A stretch of 50,512 nucleotides of DNA from assembly GCA_964366455.1 (NCBI GenBank), contig CAYISZ010000005.1, forward strand, positions 1 to 50,512, given 5' to 3'. The position numbers and the translations under genes were made by a program. Under the pieces are notes generated by a model. That model had not been told where the DNA came from, did not search any database, and saw nothing but the letters and a program-made list of their open reading frames with translations. This document shows positions 39,080 to 47,044 of the stretch, piece by piece (position 1 is the stretch's first letter; each line of letters opens with the position of its first letter). Origin of the DNA: CAZLQR01 sp964366455 (lineage in GTDB: Bacteria > Patescibacteriota > Microgenomatia > UBA1406 > GWC2-37-13).

Positions 39080-39844
39080 CTAACAGTCTAGCAGAGAACG
39101 ATAAAAAAGCAATCCTGGATCGATTCCTACCCAAGCTATGTGAACCGCCCTCATATATGCTGCCTCAAAATCAGGGGAATCTACAGACTCGCCATCAATT
39201 CCGGTTACAGCTCCTATTTTTGTAAGAATTGGTAGCGATAAGCCCGATGAAACGTCCACGACATCAAATGCTGGCAACCCTGTCGAAAGATGATCCTCAC
39301 TAGAGTAATGACCATTAAAACAATTTAAGTATGCGGCTATTCCATCAGTGGTGGCAAATTCAGCTACTGCTTCAGGATCAAGATCAACTTTTACAGCTTG
39401 TACTGAAATGTTTCTCATACGAGTTTGGATATTATGAACTCCAGATGCAGCAGTAATAACGTAGTGCGGCGCTTGTTCACTTTTCAAAATGTCCTCAAAG
39501 TTCCTGCGAACATCTTCCACGCATCCAGGTTTCGTCTTTAAGCTATAACCTTTATTTAATGGTATTCCATTTTGGCAATCCGCAGCCATTATAAACCCTT
39601 GTCTAGGACTTTCGCCAATGGCAGAAAGCACGCTATCGATTTTAAAGTGGACTACGTCTGTAGGTTCTGCAATTGGTTCGTCACCAATTTTATACATTTG
39701 AATTTCCCTTTCTGGAAGTAATTTTCTAAGATAATTCAGTCTCTTTGGACTGCTTCCTGCAAGCATGACGTCAAACGAAGGAGGTAAAAAAAAGCCCGCG
39801 GACTCCGCGGGTCTATACGAACCAGGCATTTTCCTGTCTACCAT
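39080..39844 (-). CDS. Divergent Maf-like nucleotide pyrophosphatase
   Basis: The core begins FDVMLAGSSPKRLNYLRKLL, which resembles the Maf signature ILASxSPRR; AADCQNG sits where Maf has AADTVV, and the following KTKPGCVEDV and HYVITAASGV are in the expected order. Several key positions differ, so activity is uncertain. From the ATG at 39844 the first 26 codons run through an intrinsic terminator hairpin; ATG 39766 would start at MLAGSSPKR. A promoter ends 5 bases before 39844. It is the first gene of the pyrB-carA-carB-pyrC transcript and divergent from rdgB, another nucleotide-pool cleaning enzyme. Confidence 0.6.
   Translation of the reverse strand: MVDRKMPGSYRPAESAGFFLPPSFDVMLAGSSPKRLNYLRKLLPEREIQMYKIGDEPIAEPTDVVHFKIDSVLSAIGESPRQGFIMAADCQNGIPLNKGYSLKTKPGCVEDVRRNFEDILKSEQAPHYVITAASGVHNIQTRMRNISVQAVKVDLDPEAVAEFATTDGIAAYLNCFNGHYSSEDHLSTGLPAFDVVDVSSGLSLPILTKIGAVTGIDGESVDSPDFEAAYMRAVHIAWVGIDPGLLFYRSLLDC
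39786..39811 (-). terminator. Intrinsic terminator (candidate attenuator) in the pyr operon leader
   Basis: On the minus strand CCCGCGG-AGT-CCGCGGG is followed by C and eight Ts. A smaller hairpin CAGG-AAAATG-CCTG lies just upstream (39823-39836). The terminator is 30-60 bases after the predicted start of transcription and is read in frame as RPAESAGFFLPP of the Maf-like ORF. Confidence 0.75.
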
Positions 39845-39849
39845 AATCA

Positions 39850-39877
39850 AGAATACCAGACTTCATTTTTTTTTCAA
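39850..39877 (-). promoter_or_regulatory. Promoter of the Maf-like/pyr operon
   Basis: Minus strand TTGAAA (39872-39877), 16-base spacer, TATTCT (39850-39855), then 5 bases to the ATG at 39844. It is back to back with the TATAAT of rdgB at 39881-39886. Confidence 0.6.
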
Positions 39878-39880
39878 GTG

Positions 39881-39886
39881 TATAAT
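39881..39886 (+). promoter_or_regulatory. -10 box of rdgB
   Basis: TATAAT followed by 6 bases and the ATG at 39893; predicts a leaderless transcript. Confidence 0.55.
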
Positions 39887-39892
39887 TTTCAC

Positions 39893-40492
39893 ATGAAAAA
39901 AAAGCTCCTTATCGCAACGCATAACCAAGCAAAATTAAAGGAATTAAAACAGTTTCTAGCTCCTCTTCTGCCAACTACAGAGTTTATATCGCTATCTGAC
40001 TTAAACATTAGCGAAGAGCCAGAGGAAACTGGAAAAACGTTTTTCGCGAATGCAAAGTTAAAAGCAGAATACTATGCAAAGTACACCAACCTACCGACCC
40101 TCTCAGACGATGGCGGCTTGGTCATAGACAGTCTTAACGGTGAACCCGGCGTACACTCAAATCGTTGGATGGGACATCGGGGAACGGATCAAGAACTTAT
40201 CGAATACTGTCTGAAGCAAATGAGAGGCATTCCAAAGGATAAAAGACTGGCAAGATTTGAAACTTGCTTATATTATGTCGATCCAGTTGAGAATATGCAC
40301 CTAAACGAAACGGGAGTAATTGAAGGATCAATCTCAGAAAGAGCTTCAAGAAAAATAGAGAAAGGCTATCCTTATCGCTCAGTTTTTAGGGTTGTAAAAT
40401 TTGGTAAGTTTTATACAGATCTTACTGCAGATGAACATAGCCAAATTAATCATAGGCTTCAGGCTTTGAAACGATTAGCTCTAAAACTGTAG
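39893..40492 (+). CDS. rdgB: XTP/dITP diphosphatase (RdgB/Ham1 family)
   Basis: Removes non-canonical purine nucleotides from the pool. The N-terminal ATHNQAKLKELKQFL, LPTLSDDGGLVIDSLNGEPGVHSNRW and the central RFETCLYYVDP fit the family; the C-terminal region (ADEHSQINHRLQAL) corresponds to the usual K/NxxSHRxxA motif in altered form. At 200 residues the length is right. The ATG at 39893 is preferred over the GTG at 39878 because TATAAT lies between them. Confidence 0.9.
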   Translation: MKKKLLIATHNQAKLKELKQFLAPLLPTTEFISLSDLNISEEPEETGKTFFANAKLKAEYYAKYTNLPTLSDDGGLVIDSLNGEPGVHSNRWMGHRGTDQELIEYCLKQMRGIPKDKRLARFETCLYYVDPVENMHLNETGVIEGSISERASRKIEKGYPYRSVFRVVKFGKFYTDLTADEHSQINHRLQALKRLALKL

Positions 40493-40498
40493 ACTTGG

Positions 40499-40504
40499 TA
40501 CAAT
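40499..40504 (+). promoter_or_regulatory. -10 box of serS
   Basis: TACAAT, 6 bases before the ATG. It lies in the 18-base gap after rdgB. Confidence 0.5.
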
Positions 40505-40510
40505 TAACCT

Positions 40511-41764
40511 ATGTTATCGATAGACTATATTCGAGAAAATAAGCAGAAAGTGGTTGATGCTGCAAAGAACAAAAATCGTGAGGTTGATGTCGACAAAATA
40601 CTTGAGCTGGACGAGGAAAGGAAAAGCTCAATACATAAAATTCAGAAACTTAGAGAAGAACGTAACTCCAAATCAAATCAAAAACCTGACGAAGCTGCTA
40701 TCGCAAAAGGAAAGACAATAAAAGACGAACTGAAAAAATTGGAGGCTCAGCTTCTTGAGACAGAAATAAAACTTAAACAGCTGCTTCTCCAGGTACCCAA
40801 TGTCCCCCTTGATCAAGTCCCGGTAGGTAAAGATGAGAAGGATAATAAGCAACAACGTACATGGGGCAAAGTGCCTAAGTTTTCTTTCACACCAAAGACA
40901 CATACAGAACTTGGCGAAGGTCTTGATTTGTTGGACACAGTACGTGGATCAAAGGTGTCGGGTTACAGAGGATACTTTCTCAAAAATGAGCTTGCGCAGC
41001 TGCACATTGCTGTTTTAATGTTTGCCTACCAAAAACTTATTAAAGCGGGATTTACACCGCTTATTGCCCCAGCACTAGTCAAATCCTTTGCACTTGAGGG
41101 AACCGCTCAGTTTCCATGGGGCAGAGCAGAGGTCTACGAAACGAATGACAAAGACGTCTTTCTTTCTGGAACTTCTGAGGTACCTGTTACCGCACTTCAT
41201 TCTGGCGAAATTCTAAATGAAAAAGATCTACCAAAAAAATATGTCGCTCTTTCGCCTTGCTATAGAAAAGAGGCGGGATCTTATGGGAAAGATACAAAGG
41301 GACTGTACAGAGTACATGAGTTCTGGAAAATTGAGCAGGTTGTCATATCTAAAAATGACCAAGAGGAAGGTATGAAAATTCACGCCGAACTTTTAAAGAA
41401 TGCTGAAGAGATTCTTCAGGATCTTGAACTACCTTACGAGGTAATGCTTATGTGCACTGGAGATATGGGGGAACCACAACAGATAAAAGAAGACATCAAC
41501 ACTTGGATGCCTTCAAGAAACAGTTATTCGGAGACTATGTCAAACTCTTTAATGGGAGACTTTCAGGCTCGTAGGCTCGATCTTAAATACCGAACCAAGG
41601 ATAACAAAACGCAGTTTTGCTATACGCTTAACAATACCTGTATCGCCTCGCCTCGTATATTAATCGCTCTGCTTGAAAATCACCAACAAGAAGATGGATC
41701 GATCAAAATTCCAAAGGCTCTCCAACCTTTTGTTGGCTTTTCAGAAATAAAAACTAAGAATTGA
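40511..41764 (+). CDS. serS: Seryl-tRNA synthetase
   Basis: Charges tRNA-Ser. The N-terminal arm is a long antiparallel coiled-coil (residues about 25-100) that binds the long variable arm. The class II core follows: ALEGTAQFPWGRAEVYE, LSGTSEVPVTALHSGEIL, motif 2 YVALSPCYRKEAGSYGKDTKGLYRVHEFWKIEQV and motif 3 NNTCIASPRILIALLENHQQEDGSI. At 417 residues it is complete. It converges on the PBP gene with a 11-base gap and no visible terminator. Confidence 0.96.
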   Translation: MLSIDYIRENKQKVVDAAKNKNREVDVDKILELDEERKSSIHKIQKLREERNSKSNQKPDEAAIAKGKTIKDELKKLEAQLLETEIKLKQLLLQVPNVPLDQVPVGKDEKDNKQQRTWGKVPKFSFTPKTHTELGEGLDLLDTVRGSKVSGYRGYFLKNELAQLHIAVLMFAYQKLIKAGFTPLIAPALVKSFALEGTAQFPWGRAEVYETNDKDVFLSGTSEVPVTALHSGEILNEKDLPKKYVALSPCYRKEAGSYGKDTKGLYRVHEFWKIEQVVISKNDQEEGMKIHAELLKNAEEILQDLELPYEVMLMCTGDMGEPQQIKEDINTWMPSRNSYSETMSNSLMGDFQARRLDLKYRTKDNKTQFCYTLNNTCIASPRILIALLENHQQEDGSIKIPKALQPFVGFSEIKTKN

Positions 41765-41775
41765 GAACTAAGAAC

Positions 41776-44031
41776 TTATTGGGTAGGAGTTGGGGTATTA
41801 AATGGTCTACAGTTAACTGTGTTTTCCGTACCTGGCAAGAAGTACTCTACCTTTCCTCCAAAACATGGCTTCCCAACGACAGAGTCGGGCTTATTAAACC
41901 AAGAGTTCTGCGTACTATAGTTGGTCAATAACATAGTCATAACTCTATTCCAAATTGGCGCAGCTCCTGTAACGCCTGAAGCCAAAGCAGGATTCATTGG
42001 CGAATTATCGTTATTACCAACCCATACGGTTACCAGAAATTCTGGAGTATACCCAATCGTCCAGTTGTCTTTCTTACTATCAGTTGTTCCTGTTTTTACG
42101 GCCACTTTATATCCTGGAATTTCCAGAAGGGAGCCTGCACCGAACGCTCCTTGCCTGGCTATATTATCGGACAAAATATCTGTGATTACATAGGAAGTTC
42201 CCTCACTTAATACAGGAAGCTTTCTCGTTTGATGCTCGTAAAGCTTGTCGCTATCTAAGCTAGTAACTGTTTTAAAAGGATCAAGATCTACCCTGGATCC
42301 TAAGTTTGCAAAAGTACCGTATGCCCGAGCCATGTCAAGCATCGTAACTTCACCTCCTCCTAGTGTTAGAGATAGACCGTAGCGGGAAGGATCGTTCCAA
42401 GTTGAGATACCCATCCTTCTAGAGTGCTCGATGAAGGAATTAACACCCATTTGGTTTAAAGTTCTAACCGCAGGAATATTGTAAGAATTTGCTAAAGCTG
42501 ATCGAAGTGTAACTCTACCATGAAATCTACCATCGTAATTAACAGGCCGATACGACTCAGTGTCAGAAATCTTAAATACCGCCGGTGTGTCATCTATGCC
42601 TGTAGCGGCTGTCATTCCGCGCTCAAGCGCGAGCGAATATGTCAACGGCTTTATGGAACTCCCAGGTTGTCTTAGTGCGGTAGTGACATTAAATGCTCCA
42701 GATGGCGTATCGAAGTAATCAACGGACCCTACCATGGCGACAATTTCACCGGTAGTTGGTCTTGTAACAACCACTGCTCCGTTTGTAACGTTTAAGTTGG
42801 CAACCTTTGCAATTTCTTCCTGCAGGATATTTTGAACCTCTTCTTGAATAGCAAGATCTAGGGTCGTATTGACTCTTAGACCTCCTTCCTCAACCATACG
42901 AATGCCAAATTTTTTTTCCAGCTCTCCTTTTACATAAAAAACGAAATGTGGTGCATTAATCGAAGTAACGGATGAGAAGTTTGGTAACGGCTCGCTCTTT
43001 GCATTATCGTACTGTTCTTTAGTGATATATGACTGCTCTAGCATCTGCTTTAAAACCTCGTTCCTTCTCCCTAAAGCTAACTTGGGATTTGCAAATGGTG
43101 AATAAATGGACGGTGCTTGCGGTAATCCCGCAAGTAATGCTGCCTCGCTGAGACTTAGATTTTTAGCAGACTTACCAAAATAAGACTTTGAAGCTTCCTC
43201 GATTCCATAAGATGATCCACCATACGCCACTTGATTAAGATAAAGTTCTAAAATTTTATCCTTAGAGTAAAGACGTTCTGTCCAGAGAGCTAGAACAATT
43301 TCTTTTACTTTTCTTTCTACCGTTCTCTCAGGACTTAATAGGGCAGTCTTAACCAATTGTTGAGTGATTGTTGACCCCCCTTGCAACTTCTTAGTAATGG
43401 CAAACTCTTTTAATGCTCGCGCAATTCCACCAATGGGAGAAACTCCGTTATGAGTAAAAAAGTCTTTGTCTTCTATCGCAATGGAAGCTTGATATACGTA
43501 AGGCTTAAGCTCAGTTAGTTTTATCGGAGTCCTATTTTGATCGCGATAAAACTCATAAAGAATTTTGCCATTTCTATCATATATATGGGTAGAGAGTGGG
43601 TAATTTACCTTTCCTATACTGCGCGGCGATGGTAAAGACTTCACCATAAGATAGGACTGTGAAAGCAACGCTAGAACACCAGCTGTTATAAATCCAATCA
43701 TAAAATACCGAAGCTTAAGAAATGGGAGCTTGGTGTTTTTTAGCTTGGTATATGTTTTTTTCTTTCTAGAAAAGGTAGGTATTTTTACTACTTGGATTTT
43801 GGGAAGCTTTACTTTAGGCAGGCTGAGCTTAGGAAACTTAAGCTTGGATAAATCATACTTGTGAATCTTAAATTTTCCTAGAGGCACAGTGGCTAAACGT
43901 ACAGCTCTGAAAATATATCCAATAAGAAAGTAGGCAAATTTGTACGGAGCGACTAAAATGTAACGCGTCACATCCCCTATGAGGATAAAGAAGTTGATTA
44001 GGACATAGAGGATATAGTAAACGAACTTCAT
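41776..44031 (-). CDS. Class A penicillin-binding protein (glycosyltransferase/transpeptidase)
   Basis: Bifunctional peptidoglycan synthase. The glycosyltransferase domain has Glu187 in IAIEDKDFF and QGGSTITQQLVK; the transpeptidase has Ser458 in PGSSIKP, SYNIPAV and KTGTTDSKKDNW. Unusually, the first 130 residues hold a hydrophobic hairpin (residues 3-48), then a Lys/Pro-rich linker with repeating KLxxPK units (residues 63-86), then the usual signal anchor at 109-130. ATG 44031 is 6 bases after TATAAT with TTGAAG 17 bases further up. It is probably the main wall synthase of this cell. Confidence 0.95.
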   Translation of the reverse strand: MKFVYYILYVLINFFILIGDVTRYILVAPYKFAYFLIGYIFRAVRLATVPLGKFKIHKYDLSKLKFPKLSLPKVKLPKIQVVKIPTFSRKKKTYTKLKNTKLPFLKLRYFMIGFITAGVLALLSQSYLMVKSLPSPRSIGKVNYPLSTHIYDRNGKILYEFYRDQNRTPIKLTELKPYVYQASIAIEDKDFFTHNGVSPIGGIARALKEFAITKKLQGGSTITQQLVKTALLSPERTVERKVKEIVLALWTERLYSKDKILELYLNQVAYGGSSYGIEEASKSYFGKSAKNLSLSEAALLAGLPQAPSIYSPFANPKLALGRRNEVLKQMLEQSYITKEQYDNAKSEPLPNFSSVTSINAPHFVFYVKGELEKKFGIRMVEEGGLRVNTTLDLAIQEEVQNILQEEIAKVANLNVTNGAVVVTRPTTGEIVAMVGSVDYFDTPSGAFNVTTALRQPGSSIKPLTYSLALERGMTAATGIDDTPAVFKISDTESYRPVNYDGRFHGRVTLRSALANSYNIPAVRTLNQMGVNSFIEHSRRMGISTWNDPSRYGLSLTLGGGEVTMLDMARAYGTFANLGSRVDLDPFKTVTSLDSDKLYEHQTRKLPVLSEGTSYVITDILSDNIARQGAFGAGSLLEIPGYKVAVKTGTTDSKKDNWTIGYTPEFLVTVWVGNNDNSPMNPALASGVTGAAPIWNRVMTMLLTNYSTQNSWFNKPDSVVGKPCFGGKVEYFLPGTENTVNCRPFNTPTPTQ

Positions 44032-44037
44032 CCGCCC

Positions 44038-44066
44038 ATTATAGCATTTTCAGCCTCAAACTTCAA
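44038..44066 (-). promoter_or_regulatory. Promoter of the class A PBP gene
   Basis: Minus strand TTGAAG (44061-44066), 17-base spacer, TATAAT (44038-44043), 6 bases to the ATG. Predicts a leaderless transcript. Confidence 0.65.
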
Positions 44067-44093
44067 TGAATGGAGAGTATATAGTATGCGCTC

Positions 44094-44200
44094 GTGTCAA
44101 AGGTCTGTAAGGTCTATAAGGTCGAAAGCCTGCCTGCCGGCAGTCAGGTCTATAAAGTCGGTGACTTTATGGACATTATGGACTTTACGGACTATTTTAG
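44094..44200. repeat. GTCTATAAGGTC-type repeat with embedded palindrome
   Basis: Between the PBP and sortase genes, words such as AAGGTCTATAAGGTC and GACTTTATGGAC run in tandem, first in one orientation and then the other, so the two halves can pair. At 44129-44148 the near-palindrome CCTGCCTGCCGGCAGTCAGG interrupts them. The run is open on the plus strand (KVCKVYKV...) but I see no reason to call it a gene. Similar words are at 33736-33790. Confidence 0.65.
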
Positions 44201-44203
44201 TTC

Positions 44204-44953
44204 TTACAGTTGTGTCGTGCCTGTTCTTAGCTTCGCCCTGACGACAAGACGATTCCAGTACGTGCCCGGAGGTACACAGGTGACCAGAGTAAGTATTGAG
44301 GAGTCAGATGTCTGGTTCAGAACCGAAACCTGATCTGGCTTTACCACAAACATCTCGGTTACCACATACTCATAAGAATTCGTTTGTAGTCCTACCTTAA
44401 TAATGTCTCCCTCGCTAAGTGAAGGTAGATATGTAAATATCGTTTTATAATCATTTACGTTATAGAGTTGAGGTAGCGTTGAGTGACCAAAAATGACGGT
44501 GTTACCCAATGAACCTGGCATAGTGACGGGCTGGTAATGCACTAAGCTTTTTGTAAGATCCTCTCCGCCAACCTTAACCTTTGCGTCATAGATATTAATC
44601 TTAGGAATCGAGATTGTATATTCCTTAGATGGCAGAGACGCAGATGTTACAACCTTCGCGACCGAAGGAAACCACAGACTTGCCTGTGTAAAATCTCTCA
44701 GGTTATTTGAGTACTTGGTAGATCCTCCAAGTACATTATTATTAAAACCCTCCGCTGAACTACCCATAGACTGAGGGATTGGTGAAGAAGAAATATTTGG
44801 CAAAAAAAATCTTGAATAAATCTCAAACGAGATCACAGGATAAAATGCCCAAAATAAAACAAGTGTTCCTATTGTAAGAGTTATGTACGATACCGACTGC
44901 ATTACGCGACCAACCTTTGTCTTTTTTTCTTTTACATATCTATAAAGAGCCAT
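44204..44953 (-). CDS. Sortase
   Basis: Membrane transpeptidase that cuts LPxTG-like signals and links proteins to the surface or to each other. There is one N-terminal membrane helix (YITLTIGTLVLFWAFYPVI), a spacer, and the sortase beta barrel with His157 (VIFGHST), Cys226 (LVTCVPPGT) and Arg235 (YWNRLVV). The TCxPxGTxxxR signature is intact. The LPSTG and LPAAG proteins at 12037 and 13415 are candidate substrates. It is 6 bases after the baseplate-J-like gene. Confidence 0.93.
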   Translation of the reverse strand: MALYRYVKEKKTKVGRVMQSVSYITLTIGTLVLFWAFYPVISFEIYSRFFLPNISSSPIPQSMGSSAEGFNNNVLGGSTKYSNNLRDFTQASLWFPSVAKVVTSASLPSKEYTISIPKINIYDAKVKVGGEDLTKSLVHYQPVTMPGSLGNTVIFGHSTLPQLYNVNDYKTIFTYLPSLSEGDIIKVGLQTNSYEYVVTEMFVVKPDQVSVLNQTSDSSILTLVTCVPPGTYWNRLVVRAKLRTGTTQL

Positions 44954-44959
44954 ACTACG

Positions 44960-47038
44960 TTAGGGATATAGGAGTCTAAGTTTAATGTTGTTCGCAAACA
45001 AAGGAAGAATATTTTTGAAAATCTCTAATGGGTGTTCAACGGTAAACTCTACGCTTTGTGCGTGGTATTTTTCTTTAGCAAGGCTTTGCAATGTCCCTAC
45101 GGTTTTACCTGCAATTGAATTCAGGATTTCGTCGTCCGTAAGAGGTGGGACAGCTCTTGCGTTTGCCTTTACCGACAACTTAACGTCTCCGTTTTTATTG
45201 CTTACATTAAGAACGCTATAACTAAGATTTTTGTTCGCCACCGTAAGACCCTTTTGGATTTTGGGGGCCAATGCCTTTGTTATGGACTCACGCAACTTTT
45301 CATTACTTACGTAAGAATAACTTATCAGAACATTTGATTTCAGTAGTACAGAGCCTGCCTCTACACCCACCTCATTATCGACTTCTTGAGCCGTAGTCTT
45401 TACGCTAATTAACGGTTTCAAAATAAAGGTATCTTTTCCTAAAGACTTAGTCGTAGTGGTTTTTAAAAAGTTTTGTGCTTTTGTAATAATCTGGGCTTCT
45501 GCATTTGCAATGTCCTTCTCGGAAACTACTTGAATCTGCGTTCTGGTTCCTCCTGTTAGCGCGCTATCTGCTTTTGCAATCACTGACGTGGTCGACTCAT
45601 CGGCTACCGAAAACTTAGTGCCACTAGCCAGATTCGACTCCGGGCCGATTGCCGATGCTGTAATCGCCGACTTTGCGCTACTTGAGACGATATCGATAGC
45701 ATCCCCTGAGGCAGAGGCAAGTTTAACATCCGAATCGAGCGTAAAAGAAAGATTGCCGGGACCGGCTAGCGACGTACCCTTTGCAAAAGTCTTACCCTGA
45801 CTCAGACTACTGTTATAGATTGTCACAGTTCCCTTTGCTGGCTGACCTACATTTTTTATACCTGTGGCAGTAGAGCGAGCATCAAATTTAGCTTCTTCAG
45901 ACGCTTCTTTTAACCCAAGTGTGTCAGCGTCAAACGATCTTGACAGTTCCAGCTTTTGGGACGGCAATGTCATTGTCACGACAGCTTTATGAAGATTAAG
46001 CTCAATCAAAATTATGCCGATGAGAATTAGCACAACTCCAATTACAATCGAGGAGTGTATGAATACTTTTCTTGATCTAAATATTCCCAGTCTACTTAAC
46101 TTCTGCATTAAATCAGGAATTCTATTCTGAACCGACTGAAAAAATCGGGTTATTGAATTTGTAAACGCTGGCTTTATAATCTCTGAGCTTTGTTGAGTCT
46201 CCCCGCCAATCACAAATCCCATTTTCTCCTGAGTTGGGACAAAGTCAGATGCGACTGGCGCCACGTCAGACGTGGGGAAAGTGGATGCTTCATTTTCAAC
46301 AACTGTCGAAGCCATCACCTGTGAAGAAAAAGTAGAAATCAGACTTTCTACCATCTCTTCTTCAGTGACTACCGAAATGGCAGGTTGATGACTAAAAAGC
46401 TTTTCGTCCCAGTTGTGCTCAACTAAGTCGGCCCCTTCTTGCGCATCCTTTGACGGCAGTAAAATGAGATTTGGCGGAAGTACTACCGTTTCCTTAATGG
46501 ACTCGAGAGTTTCGGTAAGATCAGATAGAAAACTTTTTTTTCTCCGCGCCGATACCTGTGAAACTAAAGAACCGGCTTGGTAAGTAAAGACTGTGAGCAT
46601 TGTCTCATCCGACTCAATCACAATGGCTGACAGTGTGTGGCGGTCTTTGTCCAACAAGTATTTAAGGTAAGCCTCGTATGCCTCGATGAAGCCTAGTGGC
46701 TTCAACTCCATGCTCTTTACAAGATTTTTGATGCTCGACAGATGTTGCTTCTTTATCTCGTGCGTATCAGGTTCGACAAGGTGGGAGTAAACAAAAAAAA
46801 TAATATCATCGTAGGTTTTTTTTGTTCGTACCTCCAGTTTATAAAGCACGTCGTCAACATCGTCTGTCAGGTGATCCCATCGACTTGTTAAGGTAAATTT
46901 TTCGCTGTCAACTTTTGTAAGACTTTGAGACTCGGGATCTACCTCTAGGTACATGATAATGCCGTCCGTCTCTCTAAGCAGAAGCCCTATATACCCCTTT
47001 CTTGATTTGTTAAATAAAGTGAATGGATTTAAATTCAT
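44960..47038 (-). CDS. Actin-like/baseplate-J-like membrane protein
   Basis: 692 residues with three parts. Residues 1-200 look like a degenerate actin/PilM fold (RKGYIGLLLRETDGIIMYLEVD; LSAIVIESDETMLTVFTYQAGSLV). A linker leads to a membrane helix at about 345-368 (SSIVIGVVLILIGIILIEL). The external part (KGTVTIYNSSLSQGKTFAKGTSLAGPGNLSFTLDSDVKLA...) resembles the baseplate J/gp47 beta domain found in contractile and secretion-like assemblies. The family recurs in candidate phyla genomes, function unknown. It is flanked by a solute-binding protein and a sortase in one transcript, suggesting an envelope complex. Confidence 0.65.
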   Translation of the reverse strand: MNLNPFTLFNKSRKGYIGLLLRETDGIIMYLEVDPESQSLTKVDSEKFTLTSRWDHLTDDVDDVLYKLEVRTKKTYDDIIFFVYSHLVEPDTHEIKKQHLSSIKNLVKSMELKPLGFIEAYEAYLKYLLDKDRHTLSAIVIESDETMLTVFTYQAGSLVSQVSARRKKSFLSDLTETLESIKETVVLPPNLILLPSKDAQEGADLVEHNWDEKLFSHQPAISVVTEEEMVESLISTFSSQVMASTVVENEASTFPTSDVAPVASDFVPTQEKMGFVIGGETQQSSEIIKPAFTNSITRFFQSVQNRIPDLMQKLSRLGIFRSRKVFIHSSIVIGVVLILIGIILIELNLHKAVVTMTLPSQKLELSRSFDADTLGLKEASEEAKFDARSTATGIKNVGQPAKGTVTIYNSSLSQGKTFAKGTSLAGPGNLSFTLDSDVKLASASGDAIDIVSSSAKSAITASAIGPESNLASGTKFSVADESTTSVIAKADSALTGGTRTQIQVVSEKDIANAEAQIITKAQNFLKTTTTKSLGKDTFILKPLISVKTTAQEVDNEVGVEAGSVLLKSNVLISYSYVSNEKLRESITKALAPKIQKGLTVANKNLSYSVLNVSNKNGDVKLSVKANARAVPPLTDDEILNSIAGKTVGTLQSLAKEKYHAQSVEFTVEHPLEIFKNILPLFANNIKLRLLYP

Positions 47039-47044
47039 ACTAAG

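Noticed and set aside
39775..39785. Anti-Shine-Dalgarno-like TACCTCCTT after the pyr leader terminator
   Set aside because: Short enough to be chance, and it is explained as codons for LPPS in the Maf-like frame.
44094..44333. 79-codon ORF beginning KVCKVYKV between the PBP and sortase genes
   Set aside because: It is the translation of a word repeat and then the antisense of the sortase gene.
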